Below the pieces are notes generated by a model, which saw only the letters and a list, made by a program, of their open reading frames with translations, was not told the DNA's origin and searched no databases. Positions 47,951 through 55,520 of a stretch of DNA of 64,000 nucleotides are shown one piece after another; position 1 is the first letter of the stretch, and each line of letters starts with the position of its first letter. The DNA comes from Stenotrophomonas maltophilia. Lineage in GTDB: Bacteria; Pseudomonadota; Gammaproteobacteria; Xanthomonadales; Xanthomonadaceae. Location of the stretch: the NCBI GenBank assembly GCA_002364755.1, contig DEZI01000033.1:35196-99195 (forward strand), given 5' to 3'. The position numbers and the translations under genes are program-made.

Positions 47951-49600
47951 ATGCACACCATCGAAGTCGTCCTGGCGATGCTGGTAGCCGTTGTCGCCAG
48001 CGGTTACCTGGTTCGCGTCCTGCCATTTTCACTCCCCCTGCCGCTGGTGCAGATCGCGCTGGGCGCGGTCATCGCCGGCGTGTTCAACCGCGGCCACGCG
48101 CTGGAACCGGAAGTGTTCTTCCTGCTGTTCCTGCCGCCGCTGCTGTTCCTTGATGGCTGGCGCATTCCCAAACAGGGCCTGTTCCGCGATAAAGGCGCGA
48201 TCCTCGAACTGGCCTTCGGCCTGGTGGTGTTCACCGTCATCGGCGCCGGCCTGCTGATCCACTGGATGATTCCGGTGATGCCGCTGGCGGTGTGCTTCGC
48301 GCTGGCCGCCATTGTCTCGCCCACCGACCCGGTGGCTGTCGGTGCGATCGCCGCCAAGGCACCCATTCCCAAGCGCCTGATGCACATCCTGGAAGGCGAA
48401 TCGCTGCTCAACGATGCGTCCGGCCTGGTCTGCTTCCGCTTTGCCGTGGCTGCGGTGATGACCGGCAGCTTCTCGCTGGCCACCGCCTCGCTGACCTTCC
48501 TGTGGGTGGCCGTGGCCGGCCTGGCGGTGGGCGTGGCGGTCACCCTCGGCGTGTCCACGTTCCAGCGCTGGCTGTGGCGCCGCTTCGGCGAAGAGCCCGG
48601 CGCGGCGATGCTGGTCAACCTGCTGATCCCGTTCGCGGCCTACCTGCTGGCCGAAGAAATCCACGCCTCGGGCATCCTCGCCGCGGTCGCCGCCGGCATC
48701 GCTATGAGCTACGTCGAGCTGACCGGCCGGGTGTCGGGCAGCATGCGCGTGCAGCGTGCGGGCGTCTGGAACATGCTGCAGTTCAGCTTCAACGGCATCA
48801 TGTTCGTGCTGCTGGGCGAGCAGCTGCCGGGCATCGTCGAGCGCGCCACCACCACCATGAACGAGACCGGCCACCAGAGCGCCTGGTGGCTGCTGGTGTA
48901 CGTACTGGTCATCAATGCCGCGCTGATCGCGCTGCGCCTGCTGTGGGTGTGGCTGTCGCTGCGCTGGAACCTGCTGCGCGCGCGCCGCCGTGGCCTGGAG
49001 CGGGGTGAGGCCCCGAACTGGCGCATCGTGGTGGCGACCTCGGTGGCCGGCGTGCGCGGCGCCATCACCCTGGCCGGCGTGCTGACCCTGCCGCTGTTCC
49101 TGCCTGATGGCAGCGCCTTCCCGGCGCGTGACCTGGTGATCTTCCTGGCTGCGGCGGTCATCCTGTTCTCGCTGGTCGGCGCCAGCGTGGCGCTGCCGCA
49201 GCTGCTGAAGGGCCTGCAGCTGCCGGCCGACTCGGGCGAACGCAAGGAAGAGGACCTGGCCCGCAAGCTGTCCTCCAAGGCCGCCCTGGCCGGGGTGGAG
49301 CGCATGCGCCAGCAGCTGGTGATGAACCAGAACACCGAGAACGTGCAGCTGTACAACGACGCGGCCTCGCGGGTCAGCCTGCTGTACCAGCGCCATCTGG
49401 AGAAGGACAGCGACGGCCCCGACGTGGATCCGGAGAAGGTGAACCGGATGGAGCAGGGCTACCGCCAGCTGCGCAGTGCCGGCCTGAACGCCGAGCGCGA
49501 GGAGCTGTTCCGCCTGACCCGGCGCGGGGTGATCTCCGACGAGATCTCGCGGCGCCTGATCCGCAACCTGGACCTGCTGGAATCGCGCAAGCGCGATTGA
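47951..49600 (+). CDS. CPA1-family Na+/H+ antiporter
   Basis: A 549-residue monovalent cation:proton antiporter with about 12 membrane segments. The ion-site blocks of CPA1 are clear: FLLFLPPLLFLDGW, IVSPTDPVAVGAI (the Asp pair of the exchange site is in SPTDPVA) and EGESLLNDASGLV, then AGVRGAITLAGVLTLP. A charged cytoplasmic C-terminal extension of about 125 residues (residues 425-549, with DVDPEKVNRMEQGYRQLRSA) is present, as in YjcE-like antiporters. Role: pH or sodium homeostasis. Start ATG 47951; upstream region 47840-47950 has a G-C poor ACTTTTTTTCC tract. Confidence 0.92.
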   Translation: MHTIEVVLAMLVAVVASGYLVRVLPFSLPLPLVQIALGAVIAGVFNRGHALEPEVFFLLFLPPLLFLDGWRIPKQGLFRDKGAILELAFGLVVFTVIGAGLLIHWMIPVMPLAVCFALAAIVSPTDPVAVGAIAAKAPIPKRLMHILEGESLLNDASGLVCFRFAVAAVMTGSFSLATASLTFLWVAVAGLAVGVAVTLGVSTFQRWLWRRFGEEPGAAMLVNLLIPFAAYLLAEEIHASGILAAVAAGIAMSYVELTGRVSGSMRVQRAGVWNMLQFSFNGIMFVLLGEQLPGIVERATTTMNETGHQSAWWLLVYVLVINAALIALRLLWVWLSLRWNLLRARRRGLERGEAPNWRIVVATSVAGVRGAITLAGVLTLPLFLPDGSAFPARDLVIFLAAAVILFSLVGASVALPQLLKGLQLPADSGERKEEDLARKLSSKAALAGVERMRQQLVMNQNTENVQLYNDAASRVSLLYQRHLEKDSDGPDVDPEKVNRMEQGYRQLRSAGLNAEREELFRLTRRGVISDEISRRLIRNLDLLESRKRD

Positions 49601-49608
49601 CCCTGAAA

Positions 49609-49637
49609 TGTAGAGTCGAGCATGGCTCGACTCTACA
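49609..49637. repeat. GTAG palindrome with 12-bp perfect stem
   Basis: TGTAGAGTCGAG-CATGG-CTCGACTCTACA, a symmetric version with GTAG heads on both sides, at the junction of convergent genes. Likely works as a terminator. Confidence 0.85.
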
Positions 49638-49645
49638 GAAGGCGG

Positions 49646-49894
49646 TCATTCCGGCTTCTGGTCCAGGAAGTAAGCCTCGACCTTGCCATTGACCTTCATG
49701 GTCATCGGGTTGCCGCGGCGGTCCCGGGCCTTGCCGGCCTGGACGCGGATCCAGCCTTCGCTGATCGAGTATTCCTCGACGTTGTCGCGCTCGATGTCGT
49801 TGAAACGCACGCCAACGCCGCGCTCCAGCGCCTTGGCATCATGGAAGGGGCTGGCCGGGTTGATCGCCAGGTGGTCGGGAGGGGTATCGCTCAT
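49646..49894 (-). CDS. DUF3297 family protein
   Basis: An 82-residue protein starting MSDTPPDHLAINPASPFHD and containing GVGVRFNDIERDNVEEYSISEGWIRV and RRGNPMTMKVNGKVEAYF; this is the DUF3297 family, compact beta-rich proteins with unknown function. Full length. The start at 49894 is chosen over a longer frame to 49939. Confidence 0.88.
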   Translation of the reverse strand: MSDTPPDHLAINPASPFHDAKALERGVGVRFNDIERDNVEEYSISEGWIRVQAGKARDRRGNPMTMKVNGKVEAYFLDQKPE

Positions 49895-49983
49895 CGCTTC
49901 ATTCACAGTGACGGCCACCAAGGCCGGCTTCAGCGGCACAGGATAAACCGTAGAATGCCGGCCTGCCCCAAGGAGTGCCCGCC

Positions 49984-50526
49984 ATGCCCGACAACAGCGA
50001 TTATTTCGACTTCGAAGAAGACGCCCACGATTTCGACGAAGACGACTTCGAGGCGCGGGTCTGGAACCTGCTGGTGCTGATCAATCCGGGCGACGAGGAG
50101 CTGGCGCTGCAGCAGTTCAACCGCTGGCGCGAGCACCTGGCCGAGGACGGGCAGCCGCTGGAAGCGGACAGCGACTGGGTGCCGGCGCTGTTCACGGCCA
50201 TCGCCTGGCAGTCGGGCTTCGAGGTGGAGCGTGATGACCTGGAATCGCTGCAGTCGGCGGTGAACGAGCTGTCGGCGCGCTTCAACCTGCAGCTGGACTG
50301 GGGCGGCGACCTGGATGACGAGGATTTCGCTGCCGACCTGGACGGCGTGCAGCTGATGTCCACCGCGTTCGACCGCCTGCGCGAGCACAACTACACGCTG
50401 TGGAGCGTGGATGCGGGCAGCGACGGCTTCACCGGCTGGATGGCGCTGACGCGCGACGACGACGCGCTGCTGGCGCTGTGCTCGCTGCTGAACCTGGAAG
50501 TACGGCTGGGCAGCGACCCGTTCTGA
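49984..50526 (+). CDS. Acidic conserved hypothetical protein (DUF6630-like)
   Basis: A 180-residue acidic protein: an acidic N-terminus (DYFDFEEDAHDFDEDDFEARVW), a middle helix pair (EELALQQFNRWREHLAEDG), and a C-terminal domain with YTLWSVDAGSDGFTGWMALTRDDDALLALC. I associate this with the DUF6630 family by its ending, with limited certainty. No catalytic motif. ATG 49984 has AAGGAG upstream; the longer form starting 49975 is less likely. Confidence 0.7.
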   Translation: MPDNSDYFDFEEDAHDFDEDDFEARVWNLLVLINPGDEELALQQFNRWREHLAEDGQPLEADSDWVPALFTAIAWQSGFEVERDDLESLQSAVNELSARFNLQLDWGGDLDDEDFAADLDGVQLMSTAFDRLREHNYTLWSVDAGSDGFTGWMALTRDDDALLALCSLLNLEVRLGSDPF

Positions 50527-50529
50527 TCG

Positions 50530-50573
50530 GTAGCGCCGGGCCTGAACCCCATCCACGCATGGCGTGGATCTAC
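50530..50573. repeat. truncated and complete GTAG palindromes
   Basis: GTAGCGCCGGGCC at 50530-50542 is the left half of an element without its right arm; ATCCACGC-ATG-GCGTGGAT with CTAC follows at 50551-50573. Confidence 0.7.
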
Positions 50574-50602
50574 TGCATGCACCCGGCGGTACCCGTACCG
50601 GC

Positions 50603-50878
50603 CTACGGCCGGTACTGCGCCCGTGCGTTGGCGATCACGGCCTTCACCAGCTCGCGGTCGGTATGCCGGGAAATGGCGCGTGCGCCGAGGGCGATCGCCT
50701 GCGTGCGCAGGTCCGCGTTGACATCGTAGTGTGCGCCGCTGGCCTTGTTCTGGAAGGCCCGCAGCGGAATGCCGAGCTGCGCCGCCATCGCGTGCAGCTC
50801 GGCCAGGGTGTCGGCCATCAGGTGCGCCCAGCGCTGTCCGCGCCAGGGATGCACCGCGTCATCGACGTAGACCGTCAC
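50603..50878 (-). CDS. DUF4031 family protein
   Basis: A 91-residue protein from a GTG at 50878: MTVYVDDAVHPWRGQRWAHLMADT and LRAFQNKASGAHYDVN are the DUF4031 hallmarks, with conserved Asp, Arg and His suggestive of a nuclease-like or metal-binding fold, but no activity is known. The frame continues upstream to 50962 as Pro/Thr-rich non-family sequence. Downstream of the gene at 50892 by 13 bp, likely the same transcript. Confidence 0.82.
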   Translation of the reverse strand: MTVYVDDAVHPWRGQRWAHLMADTLAELHAMAAQLGIPLRAFQNKASGAHYDVNADLRTQAIALGARAISRHTDRELVKAVIANARAQYRP

Positions 50879-50891
50879 CGCCGCGGCCGGT

Positions 50892-51383
50892 TCAGGCCTG
50901 CGGCTTGCCGTCGGTGTCGGCGGCGTCGGCCGGAGCGGCCTCGGCGTCGGCAGCGGCTTCAACCACTTCGCCTTCAGCGGCGTCTTCGCCTTCTTCGGCC
51001 TGCTCGGTTTCGAACTCGGCCACCAGCTTGTCCAGGTACTCGTCAGCGGTCTGGCCGGCTTCGGCAGCCAGGGTGTCCAGCAGCTTCTGCATCAGCTCGG
51101 AATATTCCAGGTTGACCGTGCGGCCTTCCTTTTCCTGCACGTTGGACAGGTGCTTGAGCATGGCCAGCATCGGCACCGGGTTGTCGGCGTTGCCCATGGT
51201 CTGGCCACCGATGGCCAGCAGCCACTCGCGGCCCTGCAGGCCGATGGCCGCCACGGCCTGGCCGTCTTCATTGGTCAGCACGGCGTGGTTCTGCACCTGC
51301 TGCTGGGCATTCAGGCGCAGGAACGGACGCTTGGCCTGCTGCTTCTTGCGCTTGTCGCGCTTGGCCTTGGAGTTCTGGGACAT
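50892..51383 (-). CDS. Conserved hypothetical protein with acidic tail
   Basis: A 163-residue protein with a basic start (SKAKRDKRKKQQAKR), a central part (AIGLQGREWLLAIGGQTMGNADNPVPMLAMLKHL) and a long acidic Ala/Glu-rich tail (EEGEDAAEGEVVEAAADAEA). The charge split suggests nucleic-acid or protein binding, without a known family. Start ATG 51383; a typical ribosome site (AAGGTGACC) lies upstream. Confidence 0.7.
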   Translation of the reverse strand: MSQNSKAKRDKRKKQQAKRPFLRLNAQQQVQNHAVLTNEDGQAVAAIGLQGREWLLAIGGQTMGNADNPVPMLAMLKHLSNVQEKEGRTVNLEYSELMQKLLDTLAAEAGQTADEYLDKLVAEFETEQAEEGEDAAEGEVVEAAADAEAAPADAADTDGKPQA

Positions 51384-51443
51384 GAGGTGGGGTCACCTTG
51401 GAAAGGAAAGACCGCCATTGTACTGGGTGCCGCGCTGCGCGCT

Positions 51444-51597
51444 CGCCGGGCATGGCCCGGCGCTACCGGACTGTAACGCCCCGCGCTCGCCGGGCATGGC
51501 CCGGCGCTACCGGAACGTAACGCCCCGCGCTCGCCGTGCAGTGCCCGGCGCTACCGGAACGCAGCGCCCCCGGGGTAGCGCCGGGCCATGCCCGGCG
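51444..51597. repeat. cluster of four GTAG palindromes (three inverted, one direct)
   Basis: Inverted copies at about 51444-51467, 51489-51511 and 51532-51555 with the spacer CGGAACGTAACGCC, period 43-45 bp; the third has a mismatched arm. A direct copy lies at 51575-51597. It fills the gap between the conserved gene at 50892 and motB. Confidence 0.85.
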
Positions 51598-51605
51598 GCG
51601 ACCGG

Positions 51606-52586
51606 TCAGGGGTCAGAGCCCTTTCCGGGGGAAGGGGATCCGACCCCGCCCGCGGCCTCACCCTGCGCGGCCTGCACATCCGGGTCGGCCACGGCGGCCG
51701 ACAGCCCCACCTGCGGGCCGGCCCCGGCCAGGGCGGCTTCTTCGGCGGCCTTGGTCATCACCACGATGCTGATGCGGCGGTTGATCGGGTTCTGCGGGTC
51801 GGCCTTGTCGAACAGCACCGAGGAGGACAGGCCGACCACGCGGGTGATCTTGCTGTCGTCCATGCCGCCATCGACCAGCGCACGCCGCGCGGCGTTGGCG
51901 CGGTCGGCGCTCAGTTCCCAGTTGCCGTAGCCGTGTGCGGCCGAATAGGCGGTGATATCGGTGTGGCCGGTCAGGCTGATCCGGTTCGGAACATGGTTCA
52001 GGTACTCGGCCAGCTCGTGCAGGATCTGCTGGGTATAGGGCTTCAGCGACGCGCTGCCGAGGTCGAACATCGGCCGGTTCTGCTTGTCCACGATCTGGAT
52101 GCGCAGGCCTTCCGGGGTCAGGTCCAGCAGCAGCTGGTCCTTGAACGGCTCCAGCGCCTGGCTCCTGCTGATCGCTTCCTGCAGCTCCTTCATCAGCGCT
52201 TCCAGCTGCTGCTTGTCGCGCTGCTGCTGCTCCACCGGCTGCGGCACGGCTTCCTTCTGGTTCTGGAAGGGGTCGTTGCTGTTGCCGCGGGACACATCGG
52301 TGGCGCCACCCAGCTTGATCATCGATGTGCTGGCGCCGCCCGGGCCGGCCATGCCCGGTGCGGGCGTGGGGCTCTGCCCGGCCAGCGGGCTGGGGTTGCG
52401 GAAGTATTCGGAGATCGCTGCGCGCTCGGGCTTGCTGGTGCTGGCCATGAGCCACAGCACCAGGAAGAAGGCCATCATCGCGGTCACGAAGTCGGCGTAG
52501 GCCACTTTCCACGAACCGCCGTGATGGGCGGCATGGCCGCCCTTCCTGACCCGGCGGACGATGACGGTGGGCTTGTTCTCGGCCAT
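51606..52586 (-). CDS. motB: Flagellar stator protein MotB
   Basis: A 326-residue proton-channel stator subunit. The single membrane segment carries the proton-accepting Asp32 (AYADFVTAMMAFFLVLWLM). A linker with EQQQRDKQQLEALMKELQEA is followed by the OmpA-like peptidoglycan-binding domain (about 160-275) with LTGHTDITAYS, GYGNWELSADRANAARRAL and NRRISIVVM. It lies 3 bp after the upstream motA stop. The C-terminus beyond about residue 300 is not conserved and ends in the GGGGTC repeat. Energises flagellar rotation with MotA. Confidence 0.93.
   Translation of the reverse strand: MAENKPTVIVRRVRKGGHAAHHGGSWKVAYADFVTAMMAFFLVLWLMASTSKPERAAISEYFRNPSPLAGQSPTPAPGMAGPGGASTSMIKLGGATDVSRGNSNDPFQNQKEAVPQPVEQQQRDKQQLEALMKELQEAISRSQALEPFKDQLLLDLTPEGLRIQIVDKQNRPMFDLGSASLKPYTQQILHELAEYLNHVPNRISLTGHTDITAYSAAHGYGNWELSADRANAARRALVDGGMDDSKITRVVGLSSSVLFDKADPQNPINRRISIVVMTKAAEEAALAGAGPQVGLSAAVADPDVQAAQGEAAGGVGSPSPGKGSDP
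51609..51647. repeat. GGGGTC...GACCCC interspersed repeat, copy 2
   Basis: GGGGTCAGAGCCC-TTTCCGGGGGAAG-GGGATCCGACCCC; it codes for the last residues of MotB (GVGSPSPGKGSDP), whose stop follows directly at 51606-51608. Confidence 0.85.
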
Positions 52587-52589
52587 GGC

Positions 52590-53444
52590 TTACTTGACCG
52601 TCTTCAGGTGCTGCTCGAAATCGGAGAACGCCGGGCGCACGTTCGACGGCAGGGTCTTGCGGGCGAATTCCAGGGCGATCTTCGGGTTGTAGCCGCGCAG
52701 GCAGGCCAGCAGGGCGGTCTTGACCGATTCGTAGATGCGGCTGTCCTGCTCGGCGCGGGCTTCCATCGCCGAGGCCATCGGGCCGATGAAACCGTAGCCC
52801 AGCAGGATGCCGAGGAAGGTGCCGACCAGGGCGCCCGCCACGTGGCCACCCACTTCGACGATGTCGCCGCCGATCGAGCCCATGGTGATGACGATGCCCA
52901 GCACGGCCGCCACGATGCCGAAACCGGGCAGGCCGTCGGCCACCTTGTTCATCACCTGCGAGGGCGCCATCGCTTCGGCGTGGTGCTTTTCCAGCTCCAG
53001 CTCCAGCAGCGGCTCCAGTTCGTGCGGCTCGATGTTGCTGCCGATCATCAGGCGCAGGCAGTCGGTGATGAAGTCGATCAGGTGGTGGTCGGCCTGCACC
53101 TTCGGGTAGTTGGCGAACAGGGCACTCTCGGCCGGGCGCTCGACGTGGTCTTCCAGCGACATGAAGCCTTCACGGCGGGCCTTGTTCAGCAGTTCATAGA
53201 GCAGGCTGAGGACGTCGATGTAGTCCTGCTGCTTGTAGCGCGGGCCCTTGAATACGCCGATCGCTGCCTGCAGCGTCTGCTTGACCGTCTTGGCCGGGGT
53301 GCCGACCAGGAACGCACCGACGGCCGCGCCACCGATGATGACCAGTTCGTAAGGCTGCCAGAGGGCACCCAAGCGGCCGTGGGCGCCCAGGTAGCCGCCG
53401 AGGACGCTGATGATGACGACCAGGAATCCAACGATGATGAGCAT
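52590..53444 (-). CDS. motA: Flagellar stator protein MotA
   Basis: A 284-residue MotA with four membrane segments: MLIIVGFLVVIISVLGGYLGA, ELVIIGGAAVGAFLV, GFGIVAAVLGIVITMGSIG and VAGALVGTFLGILLGYGFIGPMA. The cytoplasmic loop with the rotor-contact charged residues (SALFANYPKVQADHHLIDFITD, ELEPLLELELEKHH) is intact. It starts at ATG 53444; upstream in-frame TTG is less likely. Pairs with the motB gene just downstream in a separate stator operon, away from the main flagellar cluster. Confidence 0.93.
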   Translation of the reverse strand: MLIIVGFLVVIISVLGGYLGAHGRLGALWQPYELVIIGGAAVGAFLVGTPAKTVKQTLQAAIGVFKGPRYKQQDYIDVLSLLYELLNKARREGFMSLEDHVERPAESALFANYPKVQADHHLIDFITDCLRLMIGSNIEPHELEPLLELELEKHHAEAMAPSQVMNKVADGLPGFGIVAAVLGIVITMGSIGGDIVEVGGHVAGALVGTFLGILLGYGFIGPMASAMEARAEQDSRIYESVKTALLACLRGYNPKIALEFARKTLPSNVRPAFSDFEQHLKTVK

Positions 53445-53535
53445 GGCGCGACGCAAGGAGAGGGGATATCTCCTTGTCGGCCTGACACCGGTGTTTCTGA
53501 AGAGGGAATTCTGTGAAGTCGGTCAGCGGGGGTGA

Positions 53536-54003
53536 TCAGCCCGCCGTGCCGGCCTCGGCGCCTTCACGCTGCAGCGGATTGGGCCACGGCTCGCCGTTGC
53601 CGACGAAGGAAAGTGAGACCGAGTTCAGGCAGTGGCGCTCGAAGGTGGGCGGCGGGCCATCCGGGAACACGTGGCCCAGGTGGCTGCCGCAGCGGGCGCA
53701 GGTGATCTCGGTGCGGATCATGCCGTGGCTGATGTCGCGGATTTCGGTCACGTGCGCCGGGTCGTAGGGCGCGAAGAAGCTGGGCCAGCCGGTGCCCGAA
53801 TCGAACTTGGTGCTGGAGCGGAACAGCGGCAGCGCGCACAGGCGGCAGCAGTAGACGCCCTCGCGCTTGTTGTCGAGGAACACGCCGCAGAACGGGGCCT
53901 CGGTGCCGTGCTGCAGCAGCACGCGGCGTTCCTCGGCACTCAGGCCGGCCACCAGGGCGTCGGTCTGGGTGGCGGTGGGGGGCGTCAGGTCGAAAGCGCT
54001 CAT
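53536..54003 (-). CDS. msrB: Peptide methionine-R-sulfoxide reductase MsrB
   Basis: A 155-residue MsrB that reduces Met-R-sulfoxide in proteins. Zinc Cys pairs: YCCRLCALPLF and TCARCGSHLGHVF; the resolving and catalytic Cys are in APFCGVFLDN and FERHCLNSVSL. GTGWPSFF is the substrate pocket. The protein is complete (no MsrA fusion). Start ATG 54003 is preceded by GGAGCC. It lies 92 bp beyond the motA start on the same strand. Confidence 0.95.
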   Translation of the reverse strand: MSAFDLTPPTATQTDALVAGLSAEERRVLLQHGTEAPFCGVFLDNKREGVYCCRLCALPLFRSSTKFDSGTGWPSFFAPYDPAHVTEIRDISHGMIRTEITCARCGSHLGHVFPDGPPPTFERHCLNSVSLSFVGNGEPWPNPLQREGAEAGTAG

Positions 54004-54128
54004 GCCGGCTCCGTGGGGGTGTGGCCTGGGGATGCCGGCAAACGTGGGGGTGCACGGCGTCCGTTGCAAGTGTGATGGCCATTCATGGCCGGCACACAGG
54101 CCCCGGCGCAAGGTGGAGGTCTCACACG

Positions 54129-54530
54129 ATGGAGCGTGCCATGACACTGCGTCTAGCCCTGCTGTTGACTGCCCTGCTGCCGCTGGCTGTCCAGGCCCAG
54201 GTGCCCACGTCCTCCAGCCCGACCGCCACGCGCAGCACGAACAGCGTGAACCCGCCCCCGGTCGCGCCGCAGGCGCCGCCGCAGCCCGCCAACCCGGCAC
54301 TTCCGGTACAGGTGCCGCGCCAGCCGGCGCAGCCGATCCGCTCGACGGGCCCGGCGCAGGTAGCACCGGCATCGACGCCGGCCACGCGGGCACCGGACAA
54401 GGTGTACGACCGCAACGGCCGCATCGTGCCGGGGGTGAATCCGGCGGGCCCCAACCGCGTGTTCGATTCGCGCACCGGCCGTTACTACGACAGCGTGCCG
54501 GCGGGCGACGGGCAGCAGATCAAACCGTGA
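54129..54530 (+). CDS. Secreted Pro-rich hypothetical protein
   Basis: A 133-residue protein with a signal peptide (LRLALLLTALLPLAVQA-Q), followed by a Pro/Thr/Ala-rich stretch and a conserved C-terminus VYDRNGRIVPGVNPAGPNRVFDSRTGRYYDS. The starts ATG 54129 (GGAGG 9-10 bp upstream) and 54141 are both possible. The function is unknown; the unstructured Pro-rich part suggests an extended periplasmic linker. Confidence 0.6.
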   Translation: MERAMTLRLALLLTALLPLAVQAQVPTSSSPTATRSTNSVNPPPVAPQAPPQPANPALPVQVPRQPAQPIRSTGPAQVAPASTPATRAPDKVYDRNGRIVPGVNPAGPNRVFDSRTGRYYDSVPAGDGQQIKP

Positions 54531-54672
54531 TGTGCGCCGTGGCGGGCCTGAACCCACGAAAACGACGCCCTGCCGATCACTGCTTTTTCGCCTGCGATTA
54601 ACCGCGCCGGGACCACCGTGGCCCTGCAGCGGCAACCGCCGTTGCATGTCCTTCGTCCACTGGATCGCGATC

Positions 54673-54834
54673 ATGAAAAACCAGCAGAACCGTCATCCCG
54701 GCAAGGAGCAGCAGGGCCAGAGCCGCAGCCCGCAGCAGCAACAGCAGCAGATGGATGCGCAGCAGCCGCAGAAGGGCGGCAGGCAGCAGGAGCAGCGCCA
54801 GCAGGGGCCGCAGAAGCACCCGCAGCAGCGTTGA
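54673..54834 (+). CDS. Small Gln-rich hypothetical protein (53 aa)
   Basis: ATG 54673 opens a 53-residue frame rich in Gln, Lys and Arg (30 percent or more Gln): MKNQQNRHPGKEQQGQSRS, then QQQQQQMD and QKHPQQR. The composition is that of an intrinsically disordered protein. A GTG-free frame and typical codon bias support it weakly. It could also be a low-complexity non-coding shadow. Confidence 0.5.
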   Translation: MKNQQNRHPGKEQQGQSRSPQQQQQQMDAQQPQKGGRQQEQRQQGPQKHPQQR

Positions 54835-54843
54835 CCGGCACCA

Positions 54844-54877
54844 GGGGTCGGATCCCGCACAGCGGGCTCTGACCCCA
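54844..54877. repeat. GGGGTC...GACCCC interspersed repeat, copy 3
   Basis: GGGGTCGGATCCC-GCACAGC-GGGCTCTGACCCC, an inverted version of copies 1 and 2, lying between the Gln-rich gene and the convergent lrp gene. A 13-bp imperfect stem makes it a candidate terminator. Confidence 0.8.
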
Positions 54878-54891
54878 TCCGGCCCAGCCAC

Positions 54892-55371
54892 TCAATCCGC
54901 GATCGGCAGCGCCCAGGTCTCCTTCACTTCTTCCATCACGATGTAGCTCTTCGATTCGCGCACGTGCGGCAGGGTCAGCAGGGTGCTGCCCAGCAGCTTG
55001 CGATAGCTGGCCATCTCGCTGATGCGCGCCTTCAGCAGGTAATCGAAATCGCCCGAGACCAGGTGGCACTCCAGCACGTTGGGCAGCTTCAACGCCGCCC
55101 GCCGGAACTCCTCGAAGATGTCGCCGGACTTGTAGGCCAGGCTGATTTCCACGAACACCAGCAGGCTGGCCTTCAGTGCTGCCGGGTCGAGGTGCGCGTG
55201 GTAGCCGGTGATGACCCCCTCGCGCTCCAGCCGGCGCACGCGCTCGGTGCAGGGGGTGGTCGACAGGCCGACCCGTTCACCCAGTTCGGTGAAGGAAATA
55301 CGGCCCTCGGCCTGCAGGATACGCAGGATCTTGCGGTCGATCTTGTCCAGCTCGCGCGGGCGTGTGGCCAT
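54892..55371 (-). CDS. lrp: Lrp/AsnC-family regulator of D-alanine use
   Basis: A 159-residue feast/famine regulator: HTH at RISFTELGERVGLSTTPCTERVRRLEREGVI, RAM ligand domain with NVLECHLVSGDFDYLLKARI. It is divergent from dadA with a 149-bp gap. In E. coli Lrp activates or represses dadAX depending on alanine, so this is likely the local regulator. The start ATG 55371 is chosen over 55398. Confidence 0.92.
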   Translation of the reverse strand: MATRPRELDKIDRKILRILQAEGRISFTELGERVGLSTTPCTERVRRLEREGVITGYHAHLDPAALKASLLVFVEISLAYKSGDIFEEFRRAALKLPNVLECHLVSGDFDYLLKARISEMASYRKLLGSTLLTLPHVRESKSYIVMEEVKETWALPIAD

Positions 55372-55448
55372 GGCCGTCAACCTCCGGGGGTGAATCACAG
55401 GAAAACATCCTGCCTTTGATCTCCAAATCAGGCAAATCGTCTGGGAAT

Positions 55449-55464
55449 GGAAGAATATACTTCC
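55449..55464. promoter_or_regulatory. Palindrome in the lrp-dadA gap, Lrp-site candidate
   Basis: GGAAG-AATATA-CTTCC, 5-bp arms with an AT-rich centre, 57 bp before the dadA start. Lrp sites are degenerate and long, so this is only a candidate. Confidence 0.45.
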
Positions 55465-55520
55465 CCGATTATGCTCCCGGCGTGCTCAAACGCAGGGAAT
55501 CATCGGGTTGGAGAGTTCCC

